This document shows, piece after piece, positions 26,145 to 35,171 of a stretch of 64,000 nucleotides of DNA (positions within the stretch are counted from its first letter, which is position 1; the number at the start of each line of letters is the position of its first letter). A program made the position numbers and the translations under genes. The DNA comes from Candidatus Izimoplasma sp. HR2 (GTDB lineage: Bacteria > Bacillota_I > Bacilli_A > Izemoplasmatales > Izemoplasmataceae): positions 1 to 64,000 of the forward strand of contig JRFF01000009.1 of assembly GCA_000753575.1 (NCBI GenBank), written 5' to 3'. The notes under the pieces were generated by a model that ran no database searches, had not been told where the DNA came from, and worked only from the letters and a program-made list of their open reading frames with translations.

Positions 26145-26924
26145 TTAATTTATTCTAGTGATTTTTCCTCTATCTAAATATACAAGTTCATCTTTGTACA
26201 TAAATAGCTCATTGTATATCTTTAGAAATCCCATTCCGCTTTTATCGTCATCGAATTCTTTCCCATGAATTTTTTGAATATATACTTGATTTGATCTACC
26301 ATTAAAATAACCTAATTCCCATGCAATCCATTTAGAAATCGAATAATTTAGTGTTTTTAATAAATTCAAATTAAAGCTACTTCTCATCCGAATTTGAAGA
26401 ATTCTAATATTTCTTTTCGCTACATGACTTCTACTTTGAGATAAAAAAGGATCTACAATCCAATCTACATATACAGTATAACCCAAGTCCTCTGTTAATA
26501 TCAAATATGTACCATAAACAATATACTTGTCTTTCATTGAATGAGATAAAAATATGTCAAATCTGGTTTTCTCAATATTATCAACCAGAGAATTAAAATC
26601 TGAATTATCCAAAGTTGATAATTGCTTATAAGCCTCATTAGTTTTGAAAAAATCACTATTTTTGCTATTGAAAAAACGTGTTAATTCATCGACACTTAAA
26701 TCATCACTACTAGTATTGAAATCCATATTCTTAATATACTCTTTAGTGCTTTTTTTGGATTCATCATCTGTTTTATTAAGCAATTTTGAATATTGATAAT
26801 TTATCCCGAATTTCTCAGTTAATTTATCATCCAAATTTTCTTCTGTAATATTTTTATCTATTAATTTTTTTAATATTTTGCTTATTGTTAGTTCATTTTT
26901 TATACTTAGTTCATCTTTATTCAT
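26145..26924 (-). CDS. TIR-domain protein
   Basis: 259 aa. Residues 1-118 are charged and helical, without a recognised domain. The TIR domain covers about 121-240: RFDIFLSHSMKDKYIVYG at the start (box 1), LGYTVYVDWIVDP, and ISKWIAWELGYFNG with Glu203 in the W-x-x-W-E position used by NAD-hydrolysing TIRs. First gene of the TIR / membrane protein / ThsB-like set and driven by cassette copy B. A likely anti-phage sensor or NADase. Confidence 0.8.
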   Translation of the reverse strand: MNKDELSIKNELTISKILKKLIDKNITEENLDDKLTEKFGINYQYSKLLNKTDDESKKSTKEYIKNMDFNTSSDDLSVDELTRFFNSKNSDFFKTNEAYKQLSTLDNSDFNSLVDNIEKTRFDIFLSHSMKDKYIVYGTYLILTEDLGYTVYVDWIVDPFLSQSRSHVAKRNIRILQIRMRSSFNLNLLKTLNYSISKWIAWELGYFNGRSNQVYIQKIHGKEFDDDKSGMGFLKIYNELFMYKDELVYLDRGKITRIN

Positions 26925-26930
26925 CTTTTC

Positions 26931-27135
26931 CTCCCAAAAAAAATAGTTTAAACAGGGACTATCTATTTTTCTCCCTTGTCTTCTTATTTATATTATATCA
27001 TACATTATTATAAAAAACAGGTCATATAAGATCCAAAAGAAAAAGCCCAATAGGGCTTTGTTATACTGTGCATATCATTAGTTGCAATTACTTATGATAC
27101 GGCTCGTTGTATCGCATTTAGTTGCAACTTATTAT
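26931..27135 (-). promoter_or_regulatory. Terminator-promoter-leader cassette, copy B (TIR operon)
   Basis: In gene direction (leftward): inverted GTTGCAAC-type ends around ACGAGCCGTATC (27084-27130); the terminator AAAGCCC/GGGCTTT-type hairpin with T run (27040-27060); extended -10 promoter TATGATATAAT (about 26990-27002); then a leader hairpin ATAGT...ACTAT with eight T residues directly before GGGAGG and the start codon. The same order recurs at 32.2 and 36.4 kb. Confidence 0.72.
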
Positions 27136-27198
27136 TGTAAACATATGATGTGAAATAAGATTGACTTTTTTATAGACATTGACACCTTTCTTTATTAG

Positions 27199-27750
27199 TC
27201 ACTTTAGCTTATTTACAAATCCAATTCTTTTCTTGAGTAAACTATTCATTCTTTGTACTTGCTGCTGAACTGATTTCATCTTACTTTTCCCATATTTGTT
27301 TATGTAAAATTGATTTATTGTAGTTAGTGCGCTTATCAAAGCAACCTTGTCTTGAGTACAGTCATATGAGAATTTGTCAGCGTCATTTTCCTGTTGTATG
27401 TATGTAGCAAAGTTTGTTGGCGGTTTTATCCCCTTTGTTACATCCAAACAGTGTTTTACTTCATGGCAAATAATAATGTTGAATAAATCGATATCTGTTG
27501 TAAAATAATTTAGTAGTTCTATATCTACATAGATAACCGGCTTTTTACTTGATGTGGTAAAAGCAAAATGTATAGGTTGTGCTTTGGAACTATAAGCTAT
27601 CGTAATATCCTTTTCATATTTTATCTCAAAAGTACTAGTTAAACCTAGACCGATAACTACTACAACTGCTCCTATAAACTGACCTTGTTTAGGAGAACCA
27701 GAAGTATAAATGTAGTCTAAAGTGACACCTTTTTTCATACTATATTTCAT
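27199..27750 (-). CDS. HExxH-type metalloprotease-like protein
   Basis: About 183 aa from the ATG at 27750 (AAAGGAG just upstream); the frame opens 42 bases earlier without support. An N-terminal hydrophobic stretch (FIGAVVVVIGLGL) is followed by LFNIIICHEVKHCLDVTKG, whose HEVKH is a zinc-protease HExxH motif. Further on, QQENDADKFSYDC may give the third ligand (Glu/Asp). Proteases of this kind occur in some defence modules as activators or toxins. Target unknown; it stands as a single gene between two defence-like units. Confidence 0.62.
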   Translation of the reverse strand: MKYSMKKGVTLDYIYTSGSPKQGQFIGAVVVVIGLGLTSTFEIKYEKDITIAYSSKAQPIHFAFTTSSKKPVIYVDIELLNYFTTDIDLFNIIICHEVKHCLDVTKGIKPPTNFATYIQQENDADKFSYDCTQDKVALISALTTINQFYINKYGKSKMKSVQQQVQRMNSLLKKRIGFVNKLK

Positions 27751-27906
27751 AACAATCTCCTTTTTTACTCTAATATATATCAGATAATCCATATTTGTTT
27801 TACTGATAATCTTTTAACATCGATGCTATATGTTATCCCCATTTGTGGTGTGACTTATTAAAACCTTTTAATTGCACTTATTTTTGCTAAAATCACTTAG
27901 GAACAT

Positions 27907-29040
27907 CTATTCTTCAGATTCAAATTTCTCAGCTTTATATAAAATGCTTGTATACTCTTCATGTAGTTTAGCATCATTGAGTGTTTTATATGTTTCAGTA
28001 ATCTCAGGTTGAACTTTAAAGTATAACTCACCTTCACTCATTTTAGTATGTTCTTTTGATGTAAAATACCAATGCATTATAAATTCAGAAAGAATATCAT
28101 CCATATCGTTATAAGTTTCCGGAAATTCAAAATATAATTCTTTGGACTTCAAAATACCCGTATTCAATATTTCAAACTTATCGCTATATCTTTTCGTTCT
28201 ATCTCCAAAACTTAGACCTCCAGAATATACTGAATAGTAGATATCCAAATTATCTTCTTCATCAATGATTACTCCATAGTTGCAGTTAGAAAATGACCCA
28301 CTTCCCTCATTGCTAAACTGAATTTCGAAAACTTGGAAGTTCTGTTTCATTTCTCTACCCGAAGTGGCATAGATAATGCTTTCAGCAATATTTAAGCTTG
28401 TATTAGGAAATTTAATATTTGGAAAATGCAAATCTTTAAGTACATTGCTACTGTTTAAAGCATCCATTCTGCATACATGATTAATAGTCTCTTTTATGTA
28501 CTTAGGTCTTAAAATATAAGGATTAACCTTATCACACAAATTATCATTTACTTTTACTTTAATTGAGTATGAACTAGAATGTAAAATATCATTCACATAC
28601 CAATCATATACGTATTTATCTTCTTCAATCAAGTCTACTAAATCTTCCCATGAGAACAGAACTATTGGGAAAAATCCTAACTTTCTAGATTCTTCATCTT
28701 TTAATCTTATGTATTCTTCAATTTTTACATCTTTATTAGCTGTAGTAGCAAATATAAATTTCTTTAAAGGTGGTTTAAATGTTTTAGACTTTTCTATTTC
28801 TTCATCTATTTCTTTTATAGTTAAAGAAGCATCAGGATTATATGCATCTTTACCTTTACATTGAATACCAAAATAACCATCTAAACTATCCAACCTGCCA
28901 TATACATCTACCCCATGTTGAGCTTGTCCTTGTCTTCCATTCTTCTTTATATCTTCAAAATTATATTTGCTTCCCCAAGTCTTTTTACATAAATCTTCAA
29001 AATCAGTCCAATATATTGGCTTTCTCATGTGTTTCTTCAT
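27907..29040 (-). CDS. Mrr-like restriction-endonuclease-fold protein
   Basis: 377 aa. The N-terminal 160 residues form a PD-(D/E)XK domain: WTDFEDLCKKTWG, then GVDVYGRL (Asp45) and GYFGIQCKGKD (Gln60-x-Lys62), with FIFATTANKDVKIEEYIR typical of Mrr-like enzymes. The C-terminal 200 residues are unassigned and may sense or bind a partner. GAGGTGA precedes the ATG. Probably a stand-alone nuclease defence gene; no DNA methyltransferase is nearby, so this is not a classic restriction-modification pair. Confidence 0.75.
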   Translation of the reverse strand: MKKHMRKPIYWTDFEDLCKKTWGSKYNFEDIKKNGRQGQAQHGVDVYGRLDSLDGYFGIQCKGKDAYNPDASLTIKEIDEEIEKSKTFKPPLKKFIFATTANKDVKIEEYIRLKDEESRKLGFFPIVLFSWEDLVDLIEEDKYVYDWYVNDILHSSSYSIKVKVNDNLCDKVNPYILRPKYIKETINHVCRMDALNSSNVLKDLHFPNIKFPNTSLNIAESIIYATSGREMKQNFQVFEIQFSNEGSGSFSNCNYGVIIDEEDNLDIYYSVYSGGLSFGDRTKRYSDKFEILNTGILKSKELYFEFPETYNDMDDILSEFIMHWYFTSKEHTKMSEGELYFKVQPEITETYKTLNDAKLHEEYTSILYKAEKFESEE

Positions 29041-29098
29041 ATATATTCACCTCAATACATCTTAAATATCAATATAATTGTATCACATAATAAACCAA

Positions 29099-29130
29099 AA
29101 AAAAGACAAGTTTGGTAACTTGTCTTTTTT
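29099..29130. terminator. Intrinsic terminator of the PHP-ATPase operon
   Basis: A 14-bp perfect stem (AAAAAAGACAAGTT with AACTTGTCTTTTTT), loop TGGT. It closes the leftward operon ending at 29171 and may also work in reverse. Confidence 0.85.
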
Positions 29131-29139
29131 CTTTATAGG

Positions 29140-29174
29140 ATAATCCTCGTTGATAGCATTTAATTACAACTTAC
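29140..29174 (+). repeat. Dispersed intergenic repeat, short diverged fragment
   Basis: AATCCTCGTTGATAGCATTT followed by AATTACAACTTAC, a degraded right-hand end of the island repeat overlapping the end of the zinc-ribbon gene. Confidence 0.5.
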
Positions 29175-29359
29175 TTAATCATGATATCATTCTTCATTAC
29201 TTTTATTTCTTCAATAGTAATCTCCACAGTTCTACCACACTTAACACAACTAGCTACATACATTTTCAAAGCATCAGACACAGCAGATGCTCCAAGTGAC
29301 TTCGAAGTAACATAGGCTAATAGCATATCTTTACCACAATCTTTACACTTTACAATCAT
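29171..29359 (-). CDS. Small zinc-ribbon protein
   Basis: 62 aa with two CxxC knuckles: CKDCG at residues 5-9 and CVKCG near 38-42, a compact zinc ribbon. Its ATG overlaps the stop of the preceding 116-aa gene, so translation is coupled. Third gene of the PHP-ATPase operon. Likely a nucleic-acid or protein-binding accessory subunit. Confidence 0.7.
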   Translation of the reverse strand: MIVKCKDCGKDMLLAYVTSKSLGASAVSDALKMYVASCVKCGRTVEITIEEIKVMKNDIMIK

Positions 29360-29706
29360 TCTTCAACCTCAGCTTCATAGTTTGTTTTTACTTCTTTAAG
29401 AGTAATATTAACAACCTCGACTTGCTGCCCAAAGAAATCAGCTAATTTTGTGAAATCCTCATCGTAAAAGTCTTCACTTTTTATTCTCGAGAAATCTAAC
29501 ACATATTCTTCAAAATCGCAATTAATCGAATCTTTTATTATGGCATTTTGAAAAAATGAGTGTACTTTTTGAACTTCTTTTGTCTCGATGTTGACTTTAA
29601 TGTGCTTATCTTCAATTATTTTATTATATTCTAATCCTTCTTGTTCTATAAGCGAGAAGATGCAAACATTTTCTTCACTATAGTAGTACCCAGTTAATTT
29701 CTTCAT
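29356..29706 (-). CDS. Unknown 116-aa protein of the PHP-ATPase operon
   Basis: 116 aa, acidic, no membrane segment or recognised motif (for example IIKDSINCDFEEYVLDFSRI). It overlaps both neighbours by 4 bases at start and stop, so it is translated in step with the ATPase upstream and the zinc-ribbon protein downstream. A dedicated partner is likely; the function is unknown. Confidence 0.6.
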   Translation of the reverse strand: MKKLTGYYYSEENVCIFSLIEQEGLEYNKIIEDKHIKVNIETKEVQKVHSFFQNAIIKDSINCDFEEYVLDFSRIKSEDFYDEDFTKLADFFGQQVEVVNITLKEVKTNYEAEVEE

Positions 29707-32114
29707 TTTGTTATCTCCATTCCCTTCAATATATTAATATTATATTTCACAGCTCTTGTTATTAGTGCATCTTTTCCACCTTCAAGTATTTCACAAACAT
29801 CATCAATAAATTTTTCATCTTCAATACTACTATTTCTGTATTTAAATTCATTCTCATTATTTTCAGCTATAATTATATTTTCGCTATCTGATGTTATACT
29901 GACATTTGCATTATGTGTAACGACTAAAAATTGAATCAAATTTTGCTTATCTTTTATTTTAATTTTTTTAATATGTTCTACAACCAATTTCTTAATATTA
30001 TTATTATCCATGTTATTCTCAGGTTGATCAATAACAACAACTGTTTTTATTCTTTTGTCAATATTTGTGTATATCTTTGAAAATGCCATTTTTAAAACTT
30101 CTTTAGCTCTTCCACCTGCAGATAAACTTATAATGCTTTTATTATTTTTTGTGTCATAAATTAAATCATATTTAGTATTCGATTTATCAAACACTTTCAA
30201 ATACTCACCTTTGTATTTTGATATAAAATCACGAATATTTGTTGAATTAAACTCTTTGGTCCCTCTTAATGTAGACTTATTCATTAAGCTATCAAGAAAA
30301 CGAGTCTCAAAAGTATCTTGCTCTGTCAAATTTGAATACATGTATTTCAAAATAGATTTATAAGTCGAGTTACTTGTATCATACTCAATTACTACTTTAT
30401 ACTTATCAATACTCTCTTCCTTTTTAATACTGATCCATTCATCATATACATCTTTAGTCCAAACACTATCAATTTCTCTCAAACATTTAACTAAGGTTAT
30501 TATAGAATCAGAATAGTCTTTCAATGTATTTTCTGCTAGATTTATGTGTTCTTTATCAGTCGATATATCATTAGCAGCATTAAAATCTCGAATTCCAGCC
30601 TTAAATAACTCATCAATAGTTGAAATTGATTTCTCGAGATTTGTTATTAGCCTTACTTTATTTTTCATTATCTTGTTACTAGTTTTAAAGTCAACAATCT
30701 CTTGAGTATTGAATACTTTATAGCTTCTAATTAATAATTCCGATAATTGAGTTATATTAATCTCATTTTTTTCAATTTTTGAAACAATATCATTTATATT
30801 GAATGTCAAATTCTCCTCTTTTACAAAGTAACCACTATTCTCAATAAATGCCTTGTCATATCTAAATGAGTATGCACTACTACGATTAGAATAATGGTCT
30901 ATTGTCTTATTTAATGAGTATATCAATTTATCTACATTGAAATCTATATCTACTTGATTCAATCTAGGTAAATCAAACCCCAATCTCATTGACAAGTTCT
31001 TCATATACTCATTCTTTATCTCTGAATCATAATAAAGTTCTTCATACTGCTGGATTTCAACAATTTGCTTTATAGCTTCTGCTGATATAGCTTCCTTAAG
31101 AGAACTGTACTTTACCTTATTAATCTCTATTTGAAAAGATGATGTATTCTTATCCACAACACTATTGTATTTTTCTTGTATACCATCTACACCATTAATT
31201 ATTTTATCGATCAGTAAAGACTTCCCTGAACCAAAAGGTCCAATAATAGAGTTCAACCAATTACTAACATTCACTGGAACATCTTCGTTAAAAAATCTAG
31301 ATATCATGTAATTCTCATATTTAGATTTTCTCATTAAATCAACATCTTGAATGCTTATTCTTAATCTAGGTTCTTCAAAAGCTGTTTTCAAAGTATCAAA
31401 AGGGTAATCCAAACTACCTAAAATATCACAAATTAACTTATCATCTTCACCATCTTCACTCTTTGGATATTTACTTATGTCATGGCAATCAGAAAATGCA
31501 ACAAAAGGAAAATCAACATATCCATTTGATAAGTATATTGCCAAAGATTTTTTTATGTTTTCCACATTGTTAGAATCCTCAAATGCATCGAAAATCAAAC
31601 GTGTCAACTGATCAAGTTCCTCAAGACTAGCAGGTAATCCTTGTGACTTATTATTGAAATGGGGTATTAGTATAAAACTACCAAGTTGCTCCTTATTTAT
31701 TTCCCTAAAGAGTTCATATAAATCAGCTATACTATCAGTTTCTTCTTCTAAGCTAAATGATTTAATTACCTTATCAATTTTTTTTATATCTCTTGATTTA
31801 AAAAAACATAGAGTGTGAAATCTATCTTTATAAATTTTTGTATCATGAATATCTAACTCAACACCAATTATATAATTGATTTTATTCTTATACTTGTCTG
31901 TAATTATTAAAGTTTCTATGTCGTTGTATAAATCTACGTTTATGATGTTATGATCAGTCACACTAAACAATCTAACTGGATTCTCTAGTCCACATAGTTT
32001 ATCAAGTAAGTCATTAGCATTATACTCAGGGCCCTTATAGTCACTTCCTTTAACCTCGTTACTTTTTTTTGAATGAATATGTAAGTCTGTTCTTAACCAT
32101 ATTGAATTACTCAT
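29703..32114 (-). CDS. PHP-domain / SMC-like ATPase fusion (TrlF-like)
   Basis: 803 aa from the ATG at 32114, which has GGAGG in the right place; the frame opens 30 bases earlier inside the leader hairpin. The N-terminal PHP phosphoesterase domain shows DLHIHS (residues 10-15) and FSVTDHN. An ABC/SMC-type ATPase is inserted after about residue 280: Walker A GPFGSGKS near 293-300, a long helical middle, signature SLSAGGRAKE near 660, Walker B VVVIDQPENNMD near 690. PHP plus ATPase proteins of the TrlF type are suspected defence nucleases. Two small genes follow with 4-base overlaps. Driven by cassette copy C. Confidence 0.8.
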   Translation of the reverse strand: MSNSIWLRTDLHIHSKKSNEVKGSDYKGPEYNANDLLDKLCGLENPVRLFSVTDHNIINVDLYNDIETLIITDKYKNKINYIIGVELDIHDTKIYKDRFHTLCFFKSRDIKKIDKVIKSFSLEEETDSIADLYELFREINKEQLGSFILIPHFNNKSQGLPASLEELDQLTRLIFDAFEDSNNVENIKKSLAIYLSNGYVDFPFVAFSDCHDISKYPKSEDGEDDKLICDILGSLDYPFDTLKTAFEEPRLRISIQDVDLMRKSKYENYMISRFFNEDVPVNVSNWLNSIIGPFGSGKSLLIDKIINGVDGIQEKYNSVVDKNTSSFQIEINKVKYSSLKEAISAEAIKQIVEIQQYEELYYDSEIKNEYMKNLSMRLGFDLPRLNQVDIDFNVDKLIYSLNKTIDHYSNRSSAYSFRYDKAFIENSGYFVKEENLTFNINDIVSKIEKNEINITQLSELLIRSYKVFNTQEIVDFKTSNKIMKNKVRLITNLEKSISTIDELFKAGIRDFNAANDISTDKEHINLAENTLKDYSDSIITLVKCLREIDSVWTKDVYDEWISIKKEESIDKYKVVIEYDTSNSTYKSILKYMYSNLTEQDTFETRFLDSLMNKSTLRGTKEFNSTNIRDFISKYKGEYLKVFDKSNTKYDLIYDTKNNKSIISLSAGGRAKEVLKMAFSKIYTNIDKRIKTVVVIDQPENNMDNNNIKKLVVEHIKKIKIKDKQNLIQFLVVTHNANVSITSDSENIIIAENNENEFKYRNSSIEDEKFIDDVCEILEGGKDALITRAVKYNINILKGMEITK

Positions 32115-32124
32115 ATAAACCTCC

Positions 32125-32326
32125 ATAAAAAACAGCCCTCGCAAGGACTGTTCATTTTTCTCCCTTGGTTTCTTAATTATATTATATCATAAATTATTAT
32201 AAATAACAGGTCATATAAGACCCAAAAGAAAAAGCCCAAGAGGGCTTTGTTATACTATGCATATCGTTAGTTGCAACTATTTGTGATACGGCTCGTTGTA
32301 ACGCATTTAGTTGCAACTTATTATGA
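32125..32326 (-). promoter_or_regulatory. Terminator-promoter-leader cassette, copy C (PHP-ATPase operon)
   Basis: In gene direction: GTTGCAACTA...TAGTTGCAA inverted ends around ACAACGAGCCGTATCAC (32269-32313); terminator AAAGCCCTCTTGGGCTTT plus T run (32229-32250); promoter TATGATATAAT (32180-32192); leader hairpin AACAGTCCT/AGGGCTGTT with TTTTTT (32127-32152) ending directly at the GGAGG ribosome site. Confidence 0.75.
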
Positions 32327-32394
32327 ATTTTTGAGCAAAAGTATATATCAAGCTGAAAATTGATATGTTTTCTTTATTTCGTTTTTCTTGACAA

Positions 32395-33486
32395 TCACTT
32401 ATTCCACTCGTCCATAAGTAATGCGAATCTATCTTGAACAACACTTTGATTTGCAATTGGTTTTGCTATGTTTAATCTTCTTACAATTGTAGGCTCATTT
32501 TTAGCATCAATCTCAAGACTATTGTTAACCTCTCGGACAACAGTAATATTACTATTGTCAAAAATACTGCTATCAAATGGCACACACGCATTTGGATTAT
32601 GAAAAACAAATAATCCATCTGTTAATTGCTCTTCATTATCTGACTTTACTTCTTGAAATAGATATTGTACCTGATTGTCATTGCTATGTGTATCTCTTAT
32701 TAAATAAACATTATTGTTGGAATATTCTCCAGAACTGATATGTAGCGAAACAAGTTTTCCTATGGTTAAACTTGAACTAAAAATGACTGCAGCTACATCT
32801 TTAAAGTCTGATTTATTAAAAAGATTAACATCAATTTTAGAATCAGATCCAATCTTTTCTACTTCGCTTATTTTACTAAAACTCTTAGATTCAATATCGA
32901 ACGAATATCCATACAATAAAGACAACATTGCATAATAATACTCTTTCCCGTAATTAATATCATCGTATGAAGCAAGTGCAACTAAAAATGGAGCATCATC
33001 CTTTACATGCTCTTTACTCTTGTATGAATTTACGTATTTATTCTTTTTAGATGTCAATGCATTTGAACATCTCACAATGGACTCGTTAATTAGAGTACTA
33101 TAATCATTCAATAACCATGGTGGGTTTAATGATTCTATTACATCTTTAAAGTTTCTTGCTTCTTCCGGTTGTCCACTATGTTTTATATTAGCAACAACCG
33201 CTTCTACATAAAATCTGTTTTCCCCTTTAATGATAAAATCTGGCACTTGTTGTGTAAAATCAATTTCTAATCCACAATCTACAAAAACTCTATACAAAAA
33301 CAATTCCCAAAAAACTGAATGAAATGTAGTCTGAAACTCTTTAACAATTTTATTGTCTCTATCTACAAAGTCTTTTGCCCAATTATTTATAATATATTTA
33401 TATTCGCTTAAGTCATCCTTTATAAATTTAAACTTTTTATGATATTTAGATGGATCTAAATCATCTATTGTCTTAAAAAAATCCAT
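32395..33486 (-). CDS. Putative PD-(D/E)XK nuclease-like protein
   Basis: 363 aa. An early WELFLYRVF helix (Glu61) is followed by QQVPDFII (Asp83) and RFYVEAVVAN (Glu95), the order seen in PD-(D/E)XK nucleases, but the third position is Val instead of Lys, so activity is uncertain. The remaining 250 residues are unassigned. It begins 35 bases after the HerA gene in the same direction with an AAAGGAAG ribosome site and is probably the third gene of that operon. Confidence 0.6.
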   Translation of the reverse strand: MDFFKTIDDLDPSKYHKKFKFIKDDLSEYKYIINNWAKDFVDRDNKIVKEFQTTFHSVFWELFLYRVFVDCGLEIDFTQQVPDFIIKGENRFYVEAVVANIKHSGQPEEARNFKDVIESLNPPWLLNDYSTLINESIVRCSNALTSKKNKYVNSYKSKEHVKDDAPFLVALASYDDINYGKEYYYAMLSLLYGYSFDIESKSFSKISEVEKIGSDSKIDVNLFNKSDFKDVAAVIFSSSLTIGKLVSLHISSGEYSNNNVYLIRDTHSNDNQVQYLFQEVKSDNEEQLTDGLFVFHNPNACVPFDSSIFDNSNITVVREVNNSLEIDAKNEPTIVRRLNIAKPIANQSVVQDRFALLMDEWNK

Positions 33487-33521
33487 AAATAACTTCCTTT
33501 CTTTTTAATTGAAATAAAAAT

Positions 33522-35171
33522 TTATCTTTTCTTCCACGGTTCTAATAATCTATCAAAATCCAAGGTCTCCCATTCTTTTTTCCATTCTTCCAAAAACATA
33601 ATATCATTTGATTTAGGTTGTGGACTACATCTGTCAATTAAAACTAAAGTTGGAAGATTTATTGCTTCACCTATAAGTAAAGCTTCTCCAGATTTCAAAA
33701 CAGGTAGTAGATTAGTAATTGAACCTAGTGTATCAGGAAGTAATTTCTTAACATAATTTTGATCATCTGGATTTGTAAGTCTCATTGACACAAAATTATT
33801 ACATTGTGAAAATATTGTTTCAGATATTTCACTTGGTCTTTGGCTTACAATACCAAGAGTGACACCATATTTTCTTCCCTCTTTCGCGATTCTTTCAATA
33901 GATGTCCTTGATGCTCTGAATCTTTCCAAGTTACTCCTTGGTACATATTTATGAGCCTCCTCGTAAACTAATAGTAAAGGAATTTCATTTGAACCTTCTT
34001 CTCTTACTTTAGAATAATAAAACCCAAACTCAAACAAAATTCTTGAGATTAAAGAAACAGATATACTTAAAACTTCGAATGGTATCCCACTTAAATTAAA
34101 AACTGTAATATTAGAGTTTTGATTTGTTACATAACCTACAAATCTTCGAATAACTTCCTCAAAAGTGATGCTTCTAGTATCTTCACCTAAAATAAACTCT
34201 AGTCTTTTGTCATTTAATTTATTTTCGAGTCTACTAACAAAATTGGATAGTTTACCATTTAAAGGACCAGCTTTAGGACCCCTAGTGCCTTGTATAGTTT
34301 CCTCGTTCTTTGCTTTTATATTTTCATAAACCGCGTAGATATCAAAAAGCAAAGGAGAATCATAATGAATTCGATCCAACTCTTCTTCTGAACCAGTAAA
34401 CAAATTCTTTTTCGACTCTATTACATACTCTTTAAATACGTTCCTTTGATTATGGTCATTTGCCTCAGTATCAATAAATAGTTCTTCAAGTTCTTCACTA
34501 TTTAACATCCAAAATGGTAATACAAGTTCAGAAATATCTATATGATTACCGTTTGGAAATGCACTAGGGTACTCCCCATGTATGTCAAACAAAACTATAT
34601 GAGAATTGTTTAAACCTTCATAACCATCATTTTTCATAGTAATAGCTTTTTGTAGAATTTTTGCAACCGTATGAGATTTTCCTGAACCCGTAGCTCCAAC
34701 TATAGCAAAGTGTTTGTTAAAGAACTTATTTCCATTCATTTGAACAGGTACATTTGAGTTTTTCGGTAATGTCGAAAACTCAAAAATATCATTCACATTT
34801 ATTCCAGATTTATATATCATAGATAATTCCTCATTCGACAAAATAGAAATACCTGTTTGTGGTGGTAAAGGTATCCCATTTATACCTCTATTAAAGGTTA
34901 CATTGCTTTCATCAAACAATAAACTACCAAATAGTTTTACCTTAATTGTGAAAATCACTCTTTCTGCTTCACTTTCTTCAGAATCATTATTAATAGACTT
35001 TATTCTATAATCATCTATGATTCCCACACCAAAATTTATACCATTATCGTCAAAAGGTATCTTGATAAAACTACCTAATGAGAATTGATTCTCAAACTCA
35101 TCAGCATCTAAAATTTCTATTTCAACTTCACTAGAATTTACACCTGAAATTCTAAAATTATCAGAATTCAT
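33522..35171 (-). CDS. HerA-family ATPase
   Basis: 549 aa. The N-terminal 130 residues fit a HAS-barrel. Then come Walker A IVGATGSGKSHTV (residues 157-169), Walker B LLLVYEEAHKYVPR (about 396-409), and the arginine-finger region IERIAKEGRKYGVTLGIVSQRPSEI. HerA is a hexameric DNA translocase that works with a nuclease. Its ATG overlaps the stop of the DUF4297-like gene (ATGA), the same pairing as in the known DUF4297-HerA anti-phage systems. Confidence 0.87.
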   Translation of the reverse strand: MNSDNFRISGVNSSEVEIEILDADEFENQFSLGSFIKIPFDDNGINFGVGIIDDYRIKSINNDSEESEAERVIFTIKVKLFGSLLFDESNVTFNRGINGIPLPPQTGISILSNEELSMIYKSGINVNDIFEFSTLPKNSNVPVQMNGNKFFNKHFAIVGATGSGKSHTVAKILQKAITMKNDGYEGLNNSHIVLFDIHGEYPSAFPNGNHIDISELVLPFWMLNSEELEELFIDTEANDHNQRNVFKEYVIESKKNLFTGSEEELDRIHYDSPLLFDIYAVYENIKAKNEETIQGTRGPKAGPLNGKLSNFVSRLENKLNDKRLEFILGEDTRSITFEEVIRRFVGYVTNQNSNITVFNLSGIPFEVLSISVSLISRILFEFGFYYSKVREEGSNEIPLLLVYEEAHKYVPRSNLERFRASRTSIERIAKEGRKYGVTLGIVSQRPSEISETIFSQCNNFVSMRLTNPDDQNYVKKLLPDTLGSITNLLPVLKSGEALLIGEAINLPTLVLIDRCSPQPKSNDIMFLEEWKKEWETLDFDRLLEPWKKR

